Positions 1 to 5,567 are shown, counted from the stretch's first letter. The stretch: DNA of 6,313 nucleotides from Puniceicoccaceae bacterium (GCA_003567255.1 PWZW01000104.1:1-6313); one strand, 5' to 3'. The notes: generated by a model from the letters alone, not told the origin. Numbers and translations are program-made.

Positions 1-27
1 AAAATTGAATATGTGATTTACAATTTT
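1..27. repeat. AT-rich inverted repeat at the window edge
   Basis: AAAATTG at 1-7 is the exact reverse complement of CAATTTT at 21-27, separated by 13 AT-rich bases. The arm may continue to the left of the window. It could be a bidirectional terminator of a gene outside the window or the edge of a larger repeat; the sequence shown cannot decide. Confidence 0.35.
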
Positions 28-190
28 CACGAAATTTATTTGGGCGAGTGTTCTGGATAAACCGGGCGACGCCGAGTGACTGGCATAGCCTGACAATCCA
101 CGGAGCAAATGCGAACGTGCGGTCTTTGATGTCGCCTGGCTCCGCTATTTTACTTCTGCGCAGCGACGAAAGTTTCGGATACGGGATTTA

Positions 191-276
191 CTCAGATAGT
201 TATGCAAGCCGATTGAGAAGTTCGAAGGAAAAACGTTAAGTAATTGCTAAGGGAGCAGCGGAGCTGCGGACGGAGC
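191..276 (+). repeat. Fic-flanking direct repeat, copy 1
   Basis: This segment aligns with 1564-1641 in the same orientation. Shared blocks in order are AGTTATGC, AGCCG, AAGTT, GAAGGAAAAA, then TAAGGGAGC and a final block with the GCAGC-GGA-GCTGC hairpin and GGACGGAGC. Copy 1 has a few extra bases between the AAGGAAAAA block and the TAAGGGAGC block. The two copies lie about 1.37 kb apart and enclose the whole Fic reading frame. They look like members of a dispersed intergenic repeat family, not transposon ends: I see no transposase and no inverted termini. Confidence 0.6.
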
Positions 277-329
277 GAGGCAGCAAGTAGATGGTGCGCC
301 GCAGGCGTTCCCGGAACGAAGTGGAGGGT

Positions 330-394
330 GACTGAAGTGGGCCCTATGGGCGACTGAAGGAACAAATGGAAGTTGGGATATGCGCCCTTTGGGC
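330..394. repeat. Short repeats: GACTGAAG pair and two GCCC-TWT-GGGC hairpins
   Basis: GACTGAAG occurs at 330-337 and again at 352-359, enclosing the hairpin GCCC-TAT-GGGC (341-351). A second hairpin, GCCC-TTT-GGGC, lies at 384-394. On the minus strand the latter lies about 40 bases past the Fic stop codon and might aid termination, but no T-run follows. These read as pieces of small degenerate repeats. Confidence 0.4.
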
Positions 395-431
395 TGGATA
401 TGGGATGGTGGATGGGTCGGATGAAGGCGGG

Positions 432-1244
432 TTATTTTCGGGAATGGAGCCAATCCCTGCCTTTGCTGGTAAGGCGATAGCGCTGGGTGGGGCTGCGAGG
501 GGAGTCGGGCTGTGTGCTTTCGATCCAACTCCCTTCGAGTGCGGGGGTGAGGTAGTTTTTCCGAAAGGTTTGGGCGTGCGAGAGCTTGAGCGTTTTCATG
601 AGTTCGGCGCTGCTTCGCTCGCCTTCGCCAATCGCCTGAATCAGGCGTTTTACTTGGTCGTTTACTTGGTCGTTTACTTGGTCGGTCCCGATCGCTTGTT
701 GGATCGATGCGTTGATGGCGTCGAGCATGAATTCAACGAAGGCAGTGGCCTGCCCTGTTTTGTCGGATTCGGCGAGTTTGCTGTAGTAGGCGCTTTGTCG
801 GTCCCGGACAATGGTTTCCACGGGGAGGTAGGCGAAAAAGGATTTCCACTCCCTCAATATGAGCGTTTGCCAGAGGCGTCCTATACGCCCGTTACCATCG
901 GCGAAAGGGTGGATAAATTCCAGTTCGTAGTGGAAGACGCAACTGGCCACGAGGGGGTGCTCGTCTGTTGCTCGAACCCAATTAAGAAGGTCACTCATCA
1001 GCTGCGGCACCCGCTCTGCGGGAGGAGCGAGATGGACGATCTCTTCCCCCTGTGCGACCCCGACACTACCAGTGCGATAAATTCCGGGTTCATCGACTAG
1101 GCCCGCCATCAGTTGTTTATGCGCTTTGAGCAGGTCTTTAGGGGACGCTGATTTAAATGTGTCGAGTGCTTCATACGCAATAAACGCATTTCGCACTTCT
1201 TGCAGTTCCTTCGGATGCCCTAGCACGCTTTTGCCGTCCAGCAC
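432..1244 (-). CDS. Fic-family protein (AMPylase-type), N-terminally interrupted
   Basis: Fic-domain enzyme expected to transfer AMP (or another nucleotide phosphate moiety) from a nucleotide to a hydroxyl side chain of a target protein, in the cytoplasm. From the GTG at 1244 the product has 270 residues. Visible parts: the flap/target-docking segment near residues 54-63 (GIYRTGSVGV); the complete Fic motif HPFADGNGRIGR at 112-123 with catalytic His112 and the anion-binding GNGR; a linker with three DQV units at 188-198; and a C-terminal winged-helix-like part (about 199-265), common in this subfamily. The family's usual N-terminus is encoded upstream in the same frame (1245-1445) but is cut off by a TAA at 1422-1424. 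Full length would be about 337 codons, normal for the family. No good ATG exists between that stop and the core; GTG 1244 is an arbitrary downstream choice without a clear ribosome site. Either a recent pseudogene, a sequencing error, or a gene restarted downstream. The family call is very safe; the start and activity are not. Confidence 0.85.
   Translation of the reverse strand: MLDGKSVLGHPKELQEVRNAFIAYEALDTFKSASPKDLLKAHKQLMAGLVDEPGIYRTGSVGVAQGEEIVHLAPPAERVPQLMSDLLNWVRATDEHPLVASCVFHYELEFIHPFADGNGRIGRLWQTLILREWKSFFAYLPVETIVRDRQSAYYSKLAESDKTGQATAFVEFMLDAINASIQQAIGTDQVNDQVNDQVKRLIQAIGEGERSSAELMKTLKLSHAQTFRKNYLTPALEGSWIESTQPDSPRSPTQRYRLTSKGRDWLHSRK
649..684 (-). repeat. Three perfect 12-bp tandem units inside the Fic gene
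   Basis: TTTACTTGGTCG (plus strand) occurs three times head to tail at 649-660, 661-672 and 673-684. It encodes the DQVNDQVNDQVK linker between the Fic core and the C-terminal helix-turn-helix part. The unit is a multiple of three, so gain or loss of copies by slippage would change linker length by four residues without breaking the frame. Confidence 0.9.
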
Positions 1245-1445
1245 TGCGGTGACTTGCTCAAGGCTGAGTGTATTCTGCTCGATTTCAAGCGAGGCTTGGA
1301 TCGTGCGGATACGGTTGGCCCGGCGAAGTTGTGGGGTTAGGGTTTGTTCTGAGATCGTTGTGTATCTACCGATACTTTCGCTGATCTCCGCGACTAGTTT
1401 CAGTATCGTCGGGCTGCGTTGTTAGGGTGGTTCGTAGGCAGTCAT
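1245..1445 (-). pseudogene. N-terminal part of the Fic gene, interrupted by TAA at codon 8
   Basis: Reading the minus strand from ATG at 1443-1445 gives MTAYEPP, then TAA (1422-1424), then, in the same frame, QRSPTILKLVAEISESIGRY and onward without interruption into the Fic core. Related Fic proteins typically begin with a short lead, PPY, and then a segment of the ILxLVAEISExIGR type, so the stop sits where Tyr is expected; TAC or TAT to TAA is one base change. This part also encodes LRRANRIRTIQASLEIEQN (residues about 40-58), the N-terminal inhibitory helix of class II Fic proteins; Glu56 corresponds to the glutamate of the [S/T]xxxE[G/N] motif, although the next residue is Gln where Gly or Asn is usual. 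No Shine-Dalgarno sequence is evident before the ATG. The stop and frame are seen directly; the Tyr expectation is family knowledge. Confidence 0.75.
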
Positions 1446-1506
1446 CGGATTTCTGGAAGAGTCGGTGCAACTTCGGATGCGTGGTCTTTAATCCGAAATG
1501 GAGTCG

Positions 1507-1531
1507 TCAGGAGCCAGAATTCAGGAGTCAG
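1507..1531. repeat. TCAGGAG(C/T)CAG doublet
   Basis: TCAGGAGCCAG at 1507-1517 and TCAGGAGTCAG at 1521-1531, one base different and three bases apart. It is one of several micro-repeat pairs that fill this spacer and probably belongs to a dispersed intergenic family. Confidence 0.6.
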
Positions 1532-1563
1532 CATTGATGGGGTGAATTGGGATTCGAGCATCA

Positions 1564-1641
1564 CTTAGACAGTTATGCGAGCCGTTTTGGAAGTTGGAAG
1601 GAAAAAGGGGTAAGGGAGCGCAGCGGAGCTGCGGACGGAGC
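1564..1641 (+). repeat. Fic-flanking direct repeat, copy 2
   Basis: Counterpart of 191-276: AGTTATGC, AGCCG, AAGTT, GAAGGAAAAA, TAAGGGAGC, then the GCAGC-GGA-GCTGC hairpin and GGACGGAGC, in the same order and orientation but with a shorter gap in the middle and scattered substitutions. It sits upstream of the leftward Fic gene. The divergence between copies argues against a very recent duplication. Confidence 0.6.
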
Positions 1642-1644
1642 TTC

Positions 1645-1735
1645 GCTTGATGCTCAATGCTTGATGCTGGATGGGGAGCAGCGGAGCTGCGGCGCGGTCA
1701 GGCCTCCTCTGGTCATCCTTAATCCTTCATCCTTA
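1645..1735. repeat. Micro-repeats GCTTGATGCT and TCATCCTTA, plus third hairpin copy
   Basis: GCTTGATGCT occurs at 1645-1654 and 1659-1668. TCATCCTTA occurs at 1713-1721 and 1727-1735. Between them, 1678-1690 is the third copy in the window of GCAGC-GGA-GCTGC, preceded by GGGGA and followed by GG as in the other copies. No coding sense is apparent. Confidence 0.6.
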
Positions 1736-1862
1736 GCAAACGGGGACTTGTTGTAAGTCTAGTTTACTCCGTTTTCAGCCTTGATGGAAAACCGACAAAC
1801 GGAAGGCACTGCCTGTCGTAAAACCGAAGAAGAGGTCTAACCGATCAGGCCGCGGGCTGCCG

Positions 1863-2555
1863 TCACGGCACCGTCACTGAGACGGGGCCTTGCTCGGGAC
1901 TGAGGCTCAGGATGTAGGGCGCGGCGCGGGTAACCCAGGTTTTGGGTGAGGGCGAGGCGCGGGCACTGCTGCCAAAACACGACCGCAGCATGTCGGTGTC
2001 GATCACGCCTGGGTTGACGGCATAGGCGGCAAGACCGTCGGGCAGCTCTTCGGCGAGAGCTTGAGTGAGGCCTTCGATAGCCCACTTGCTCGCGCAGTAA
2101 GGGGCGACTTGCGGAGACACACTGCGCCCCCAACCAGAGCTTACATTAACGATCACTCCCCCACCCGCTTTGATCAACCGGGGTACGGCGGCACGGATGA
2201 CGTGGTGGACGCCCGATACGTTCACCTTCATTAACTTTGTAAACTCGGCTGACGGCACTTCCCAGAGCGGGGCGTTTTCGTTGATCAGGGCGGCGTTGTT
2301 CACAATCCGGTTTGGTTTTTCCGCACTCGCAAAACAACCTGCTATCCACTCCGTCACCTCGGCGTCCACACTGACATCCACAACACTAAATCGGTGGGGT
2401 GCGGGGTATTTTGCGTTCAGCTCCGCAACCGCTTCTGCGGAACGACCACAGCCGTAAACGGTGTGCCCCTTGGCCACGGACCAATCGCACAAAGCGCGGC
2501 CGAGGCCACGGGTAACCCCGGTGATGGCGAGACAGGTCGATGGCGACTTTTCCAT
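1863..2555 (-). CDS. Short-chain dehydrogenase/reductase (SDR)
   Basis: NAD(P)-dependent oxidoreductase of the classical SDR family, 230 residues, expected to be cytoplasmic; the substrate cannot be told. The Rossmann dinucleotide site is near the N-terminus (TGVTRGLG, residues 12-19), Asp60 in VVDVS is placed to hold the adenine, and NNAA (86-89) replaces the more usual NNAG. The catalytic set is visible: Ser139/140 in VNVSS, Tyr153 and Lys157 in YCASK, followed by NPGVIDTDM (181-189). Arg38 in GCGRS hints at NADP(H) preference, which is an inference. It is slightly shorter than the usual 240-250 residues. The ATG at 2555 is right because the Rossmann strand begins only eight residues later. 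No Shine-Dalgarno is seen. It is divergent from the methyltransferase gene, with 101 bp between the start codons that must hold the promoter. Confidence 0.9.
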   Translation of the reverse strand: MEKSPSTCLAITGVTRGLGRALCDWSVAKGHTVYGCGRSAEAVAELNAKYPAPHRFSVVDVSVDAEVTEWIAGCFASAEKPNRIVNNAALINENAPLWEVPSAEFTKLMKVNVSGVHHVIRAAVPRLIKAGGGVIVNVSSGWGRSVSPQVAPYCASKWAIEGLTQALAEELPDGLAAYAVNPGVIDTDMLRSCFGSSARASPSPKTWVTRAAPYILSLSPEQGPVSVTVP

Positions 2556-2656
2556 TTGGCAAAGTTTGAAATAAATCGGACGAATAGCAATGCGCGTACA
2601 TCACAAACCAACGCAGCCTTGACCGGAGGCCACCCACATCTGAATTTGACAGGTGT

Positions 2657-3241
2657 ATGCCACTTTCACTCAAAGCTTACCTCAATCGCAAGGCCCGTGA
2701 AAATGCCCGGAGGCGTATGGCGCGGCTGGTCGAATACTTTGAGGGCTCCACCCTTCTGGATCTGGGAGCGGCCGAGGGCTGGTCGGGCGAATTTGCCGCG
2801 GAGCACGCCAGCATGCAGGTCCAGCTGCTCGATGTGGTCGACCTTAACCGTACCCAACTTCCCCATACGCTTTACGACGGACACACGCTACCGTTCGCGG
2901 ATAACGCTTTTGATACCGTCACCATTATGCTGACGCTCCACCACTGCACCGAGCCGACAACCGTGCTTAAGGAGGCCATTCGGGTTGCCCGGCGGCGAAT
3001 CATCATCACCGAATCGGTCTATCGAACCGCAGTGGGGAAGGCCCTGCTTACCTTGCTCGACGGCGGTTACAATGGACTGCGCTCCAATGGTAGGATGCCC
3101 CCGGCACTGCACTTTAATACAGCCGAAGGGTGGAAGCATGCCTTTGCTGAGGCAGGGGTCTCCTGTCACGATGCGTGGGAGACGTTTCGCTGGTTCCACA
3201 GACAGCACGGGTTTGTTTTGGAAAAGGTTTCCAAGGACTGA
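2657..3241 (+). CDS. Class I SAM-dependent methyltransferase
   Basis: Small methyltransferase of the Methyltransf_11 type, 194 residues, probably soluble. A basic N-terminal helix (1-25) precedes the SAM-binding motif I, LLDLGAAEG (33-41), which deviates from the common GxGxG. Acidic residues after the next strand (LLDVVD, 57-62) would hold the ribose, and LPFADNAFDTV (78-88) followed by LTLHH (92-96) is the usual second signature around motif IV. The C-terminal region carries HFNTAEGWKHAFAEAG (152-167), like the segment before the last strands in this family. The substrate is not evident; small-molecule, lipid and protein methylation all remain possible. It is the first gene of a plus-strand run. 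The ATG at 2657 has no well-spaced ribosome site; a later Met at residue 21 would still leave motif I intact, so the start is only probable. Confidence 0.85.
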   Translation: MPLSLKAYLNRKARENARRRMARLVEYFEGSTLLDLGAAEGWSGEFAAEHASMQVQLLDVVDLNRTQLPHTLYDGHTLPFADNAFDTVTIMLTLHHCTEPTTVLKEAIRVARRRIIITESVYRTAVGKALLTLLDGGYNGLRSNGRMPPALHFNTAEGWKHAFAEAGVSCHDAWETFRWFHRQHGFVLEKVSKD

Positions 3242-3308
3242 AATTTCCTTCGCGCTCCCCAGCCTAGCGGATTGCCTAAGCCGTTAATTCGTTCATCCTC
3301 CTTCGAGC

Positions 3309-4127
3309 ATGGTTGAACATTTTATCGAAAGTAGGCAGAATCCGCAGGTCAAAGCGCTGGTTCGTTTGCGCGACCGGAAGCATCGCGACCGGCAGGGGCG
3401 TTTTATCGTGGAGGGCTTGCGGGAACTGGAGCACGCCTGCGAGGCGTCTGTGCCGATCGACACCCTTTACTTCTGCCCGGAGCTTTTTCCGAGTGACCAG
3501 CACGCGGAATTTGTGAACCGTTTCCGCACCTTTGCGGGAACGGGCGAAGGCCTTGCCCGGGTCAGCGCGGCCGTCTTTGAAAAGATTTGTTACCGAGAGG
3601 GACCGGACGGCCTGCTCGCCACGGCGCAACCAAACAACCACACGCTTACCCACCTAAAGCTATCCCCAAATCCACTCGTGCTTATCCTCGAAGGGATTGA
3701 AAAACCGGGTAACCTGGGGGCTATCCTGCGCACAGCAGATGCCACTGGGGTGGATGGCGTTATTCTTGTCGATTGTATTATCGACCTCTATAACCCGAAT
3801 GCGATCCGTGCCTCACAGGGGCTGATTTTCCAAGTACCGATCGCTTTTGCCGAGGCCGAGGGCACAAAGACCTGGCTGGCAGAGCGGAAGATTATCCCTT
3901 ATGCCCTGACGCCCCACGCGCGCGACACTCTCTGGCAGTCCGACTTAAGCGCCGCCACCGCCATTGTTATGGGGGCAGAGGACACCGGCTTGAGCGAGAC
4001 TTGGCTGAACGAAAACGTACGCGGCCTGCGCATACCTATGGCGGGGCGTGCGGATTCCCTCAACGTCGCTGCGGCGACGGCGGTCTGCCTGTACGAGGCA
4101 CAGCGGCAACGCGCGTCCGCAAGCTAA
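3309..4127 (+). CDS. SpoU/TrmH-family RNA 2'-O-methyltransferase
   Basis: RNA methyltransferase of the SPOUT class, 272 residues, that should methylate a ribose 2'-hydroxyl in rRNA or tRNA using SAM. The N-terminal part (about 5-105, including RFIVEGLREL and YREGPDGLLA) is the substrate-binding domain of the RlmB/TsnR-like branch. The C-terminal knotted domain has all three family motifs: EGIEKPGNLGAILRTADATG (128-147) with Asn135 and Arg141; IVMGAEDTGLSE (219-230) with Glu224; and IPMAGRADSLNVAAATAV (242-259) with Asn252. It resembles RlmB (23S G2251), but the exact target site cannot be assigned, so no symbol is given. It follows the small methyltransferase after 67 bp and precedes lexA by 92 bp on the same strand. 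The start agrees with the conserved lead segment. Confidence 0.9.
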   Translation: MVEHFIESRQNPQVKALVRLRDRKHRDRQGRFIVEGLRELEHACEASVPIDTLYFCPELFPSDQHAEFVNRFRTFAGTGEGLARVSAAVFEKICYREGPDGLLATAQPNNHTLTHLKLSPNPLVLILEGIEKPGNLGAILRTADATGVDGVILVDCIIDLYNPNAIRASQGLIFQVPIAFAEAEGTKTWLAERKIIPYALTPHARDTLWQSDLSAATAIVMGAEDTGLSETWLNENVRGLRIPMAGRADSLNVAAATAVCLYEAQRQRASAS

Positions 4128-4179
4128 GCCTTCTCCCTCCATGGGCGTGACCCGGGCTGAAGGAAAACCATTACGGTGC

Positions 4180-4209
4180 TTGACACTGAACGCACGTTCA
4201 TGCTAAACG
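4180..4209 (+). promoter_or_regulatory. Probable lexA promoter
   Basis: TTGACA (4180-4185) is a perfect -35 box. A plausible -10 lies 18 bases on as TAAACG (4204-4209), preceded by TG at 4201-4202 as in an extended -10; the -10 match itself is weak. Transcription would begin only a few bases before the ATG at 4220, giving a very short or absent leader, in line with the lack of a Shine-Dalgarno. The LexA palindrome fills the spacer, so bound repressor would block polymerase. Confidence 0.55.
4187..4200. promoter_or_regulatory. LexA operator (SOS box), palindromic
   Basis: TGAACGCACGTTCA is a perfect inverted repeat: TGAACG and CGTTCA with two bases between. It contains GAAC-N4-GTTC with the inner pattern R-N-R-Y, matching the Gram-positive-type LexA box (CGAACRNRYGTTYC) except at the outermost bases, where T and A replace C and C. 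It lies 20 bp before the lexA ATG, inside the -35/-10 spacer, the standard place for autorepression. The palindrome is seen directly; binding by this LexA is inferred. Confidence 0.75.
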
Positions 4210-4219
4210 TCTGTACACC

Positions 4220-4867
4220 ATGAAGCACCTCACTGAACGACAATCAGAAATCCTCCAGTTCATCGATCACTATGAGGGGACGCGTGGCTACTGGCCGAGC
4301 ATCCGCGACATTCAGTTACGCTTCCACTTTAAAAGCACCAATGCCGTTATGGGCCATTTGAGGGCACTCGAGAAGAAGGGTTACATCGGGCGCATCCACG
4401 GACAAGCCCGCACTTTTCGGCTACTCCATCGCGTGGCGCCTTCCAACGACGAAAAGGATATGCCGGAAGACGCGATTGAGCTGAAAGAGCTTCCCGTCTA
4501 TGGAAACATTGCTGCCGGTTATCCGGATCAAGTGGAGTCGGGTGGCGAAATTGGTCGGCTACAGGTGGATGTGCAGACGGCGGGATTTAGTCGGAGCCAA
4601 CGAAGTTTTGCACTCAAAGTCCGCGGAGAAAGCATGATTGATGCGGATATTCGCGATGGCGACTTTGTCATTATTGAGCAAAGAGAACCCCGGGATGGTG
4701 ATATTGTCGCTGCGTTGATTGATGGAGAAACGACCCTAAAGCGCTTCATCCAAAAATCAGGAGAGCCTCCCTACCTGAAAGCGGAAAACGCCGCTTTTCC
4801 AGAGCTTTACCCAATCAACGACCTTTCCGTGCAGGGCGTCGCCAAGGCTTTTTTACGTAGCTTGTAA
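4220..4867 (+). CDS. lexA: LexA, SOS response repressor and self-cleaving protease
   Basis: Transcriptional repressor of the DNA-damage (SOS) regulon, 215 residues, acting as a dimer on palindromic operators and cleaving itself when RecA filaments form. The N-terminal winged helix-turn-helix covers about 1-70 (MKHLTERQSEIL start; recognition helix around STNAVMGHLRAL, 39-50; wing near RIHGQARTF). The linker runs to about 90. The cleavage site is Ala99-Gly100 in GNIAAGYP. The S24 peptidase domain supplies the Ser-Lys pair: Ser138 in RGESMIDADI and Lys174 in TTLKRF. Length and start match the family. The upstream palindrome at 4187-4200 indicates autoregulation. No DNA-polymerase or imuA/imuB-type partner gene follows; the next gene is convergent, with 39 bp between stops. 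All key residues are present, so it should be functional. Confidence 0.96.
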   Translation: MKHLTERQSEILQFIDHYEGTRGYWPSIRDIQLRFHFKSTNAVMGHLRALEKKGYIGRIHGQARTFRLLHRVAPSNDEKDMPEDAIELKELPVYGNIAAGYPDQVESGGEIGRLQVDVQTAGFSRSQRSFALKVRGESMIDADIRDGDFVIIEQREPRDGDIVAALIDGETTLKRFIQKSGEPPYLKAENAAFPELYPINDLSVQGVAKAFLRSL

Positions 4868-4906
4868 GGGCAGGTGCACTCCCCATCGGCTCCGGAAATT
4901 GCAGCC

Positions 4907-5395
4907 CTACTCAATCAAGGAGGACCGGACCAGGAGCCAATCCCCGCCTACTTTCTGCCAGAAGAGTTCGTAGCGGTGACTGCGTGAAGAAGGTTCGCCT
5001 GCGGTAACCATACGCGCATGCGCTTCGACGCTGGAGATCGCATGCTCACGATCATCGTGCACGCGGATCTCGTGCCCGCGCAAATTGATTTCAAGCAATT
5101 CCACCTGAGCGCGCGCGGCGACAACGGTTCCGGCGAGGGCCTCTCCCTCGACACGAAAGGTCCGCCCGGGAAGGTACTGAAGCTCTGCACCATCCTGAAT
5201 GTAGCCACGCAGGCGACGGGCACGGCCCAGACTCTCAATCTGGGATTCCCCGCCCGATTTACTCACAATTTCCGCAATTGCGGAGAGGTTTTGATGAATT
5301 TGCCGCACATCGCGATCGACCGACATAAACCGCCAACCGATAAAGAGGATCAACAGGACAGAGAGGACGATGATGGACTTGGTTTGGGTATTCAT
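4907..5395 (-). CDS. Membrane-anchored protein, possibly NTF2-like fold; function unknown
   Basis: I do not recognise a named family. The 162-residue product starts MNTQTK and has one hydrophobic segment at about 7-23 (SIIVLSVLLILFIGWRF), which fits an N-terminal anchor with the rest outside the cytoplasm. A helical stretch (24-60) is followed by an alternating strand pattern (about 72-160) ending in RYELFWQKVGGDWLLVRSSLIE. That ending, with an aromatic-rich strand, W-x-x-x-GGDW and a last strand, resembles the end of NTF2/SnoaL-like domains; this is a shape argument only. The frame stays open far upstream (to 5755), but I chose the ATG at 5395 because it directly precedes the membrane segment and the longer version would overlap the divergent gene at 5568. 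It converges on lexA. Confidence 0.65.
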   Translation of the reverse strand: MNTQTKSIIVLSVLLILFIGWRFMSVDRDVRQIHQNLSAIAEIVSKSGGESQIESLGRARRLRGYIQDGAELQYLPGRTFRVEGEALAGTVVAARAQVELLEINLRGHEIRVHDDREHAISSVEAHARMVTAGEPSSRSHRYELFWQKVGGDWLLVRSSLIE

Positions 5396-5567
5396 GTGTC
5401 CGTCCGAAAATGGATGTTCACCCACGCAGCGCAACCGCAAAGCCACGGCCAAGCTCAGAGATTGACAACCATGCCCCCCTGCATCATCTAACCCCCATGA
5501 TTTGGCGGCATTTTCCCAATCTATTGAGTCGCTAAGAAAACCGAACCCCTCGTAGCTACACCCACCC
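5396..5567. promoter_or_regulatory. Divergent intergenic region between two membrane-protein genes
   Basis: These 172 bases separate the start codons of two oppositely directed genes and must contain promoters for both. A TTGACA at 5462-5467 could serve the rightward gene, but the candidate -10 is poor (TCTAAC at 5487-5492, spacing 19). GTAGCTAC at 5552-5559 is a perfect 8-bp palindrome 8 bases before the rightward ATG. No LexA box is present. Confidence 0.35.

Larger units (their letters stand above)
1..431. other. Repeat-rich stretch without a convincing gene
   Basis: I find no protein family or RNA gene here. The one forward reading frame of note (48-239, 63 codons) has no recognisable domain, and its last part falls inside a repeat that recurs near 1570. 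The stretch holds an AT-rich inverted repeat at its left edge (1-27), one copy of the Fic-flanking direct repeat (191-276), a GCAGC-GGA-GCTGC hairpin (255-267), the palindrome CGTTCCCGGAACG (306-318), and two small hairpins of the form GCCC-TWT-GGGC (341-351 and 384-394). It lies downstream of the leftward Fic gene, so any Fic terminator should be here, but no hairpin followed by a T-run on the minus strand is visible. Confidence 0.6.
1446..1862. other. Spacer packed with short direct repeats and hairpins
   Basis: There is no supported gene in this 417-bp stretch between the Fic start and the SDR stop. It contains the second Fic-flanking repeat copy (1564-1641), two more GCAGC-GGA-GCTGC hairpins (1620-1632, 1678-1690), and pairs of near-identical short words: TCAGGAG(C/T)CAG at 1507 and 1521, GCTTGATGCT at 1645 and 1659, TCATCCTTA at 1713 and 1727. 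Near 1769-1802, CCGTTTTC can pair partly with GAAAAC (1787-1792) or AAACGG (1797-1802); this could help end SDR transcription on the minus strand but is not a classic terminator. The forward frame at 1547-1756 is made of these repeats and is not called. Confidence 0.6.

Noticed and set aside
112..125. CGAACGTGCGGTCT as a second LexA box
   Set aside because: One half-site is GGTC where GTTC is needed, so the palindrome is broken, and no credible gene start lies next to it.
649..684. Tandem 12-bp units as a CRISPR array
   Set aside because: The units are directly adjacent with no spacers, are far too short, and encode a regular linker in the Fic protein.
366..1100. Long forward reading frame of 244 codons
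   Set aside because: It lies antisense over the Fic gene, whose protein is unmistakable; the forward translation has no family resemblance and contains the DQV repeat read in the wrong sense.
2646..2651. Perfect TTGACA just before the methyltransferase
   Set aside because: It is only five bases from the ATG at 2657, so transcription from it would begin inside the gene, and no acceptable -10 is found at 16-18 bases.
2394..2933. Forward frame of 179 codons spanning the SDR/methyltransferase junction
   Set aside because: It overlaps the start regions of two well-supported genes in other frames and has no recognisable features.
4128..4179. Terminator after the SpoU methylase (CCTTC 4129-4133 with GAAGG 4159-4163)
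   Set aside because: The five-pair stem has a 25-base loop and no T-run after it, so it does not meet a usable standard.
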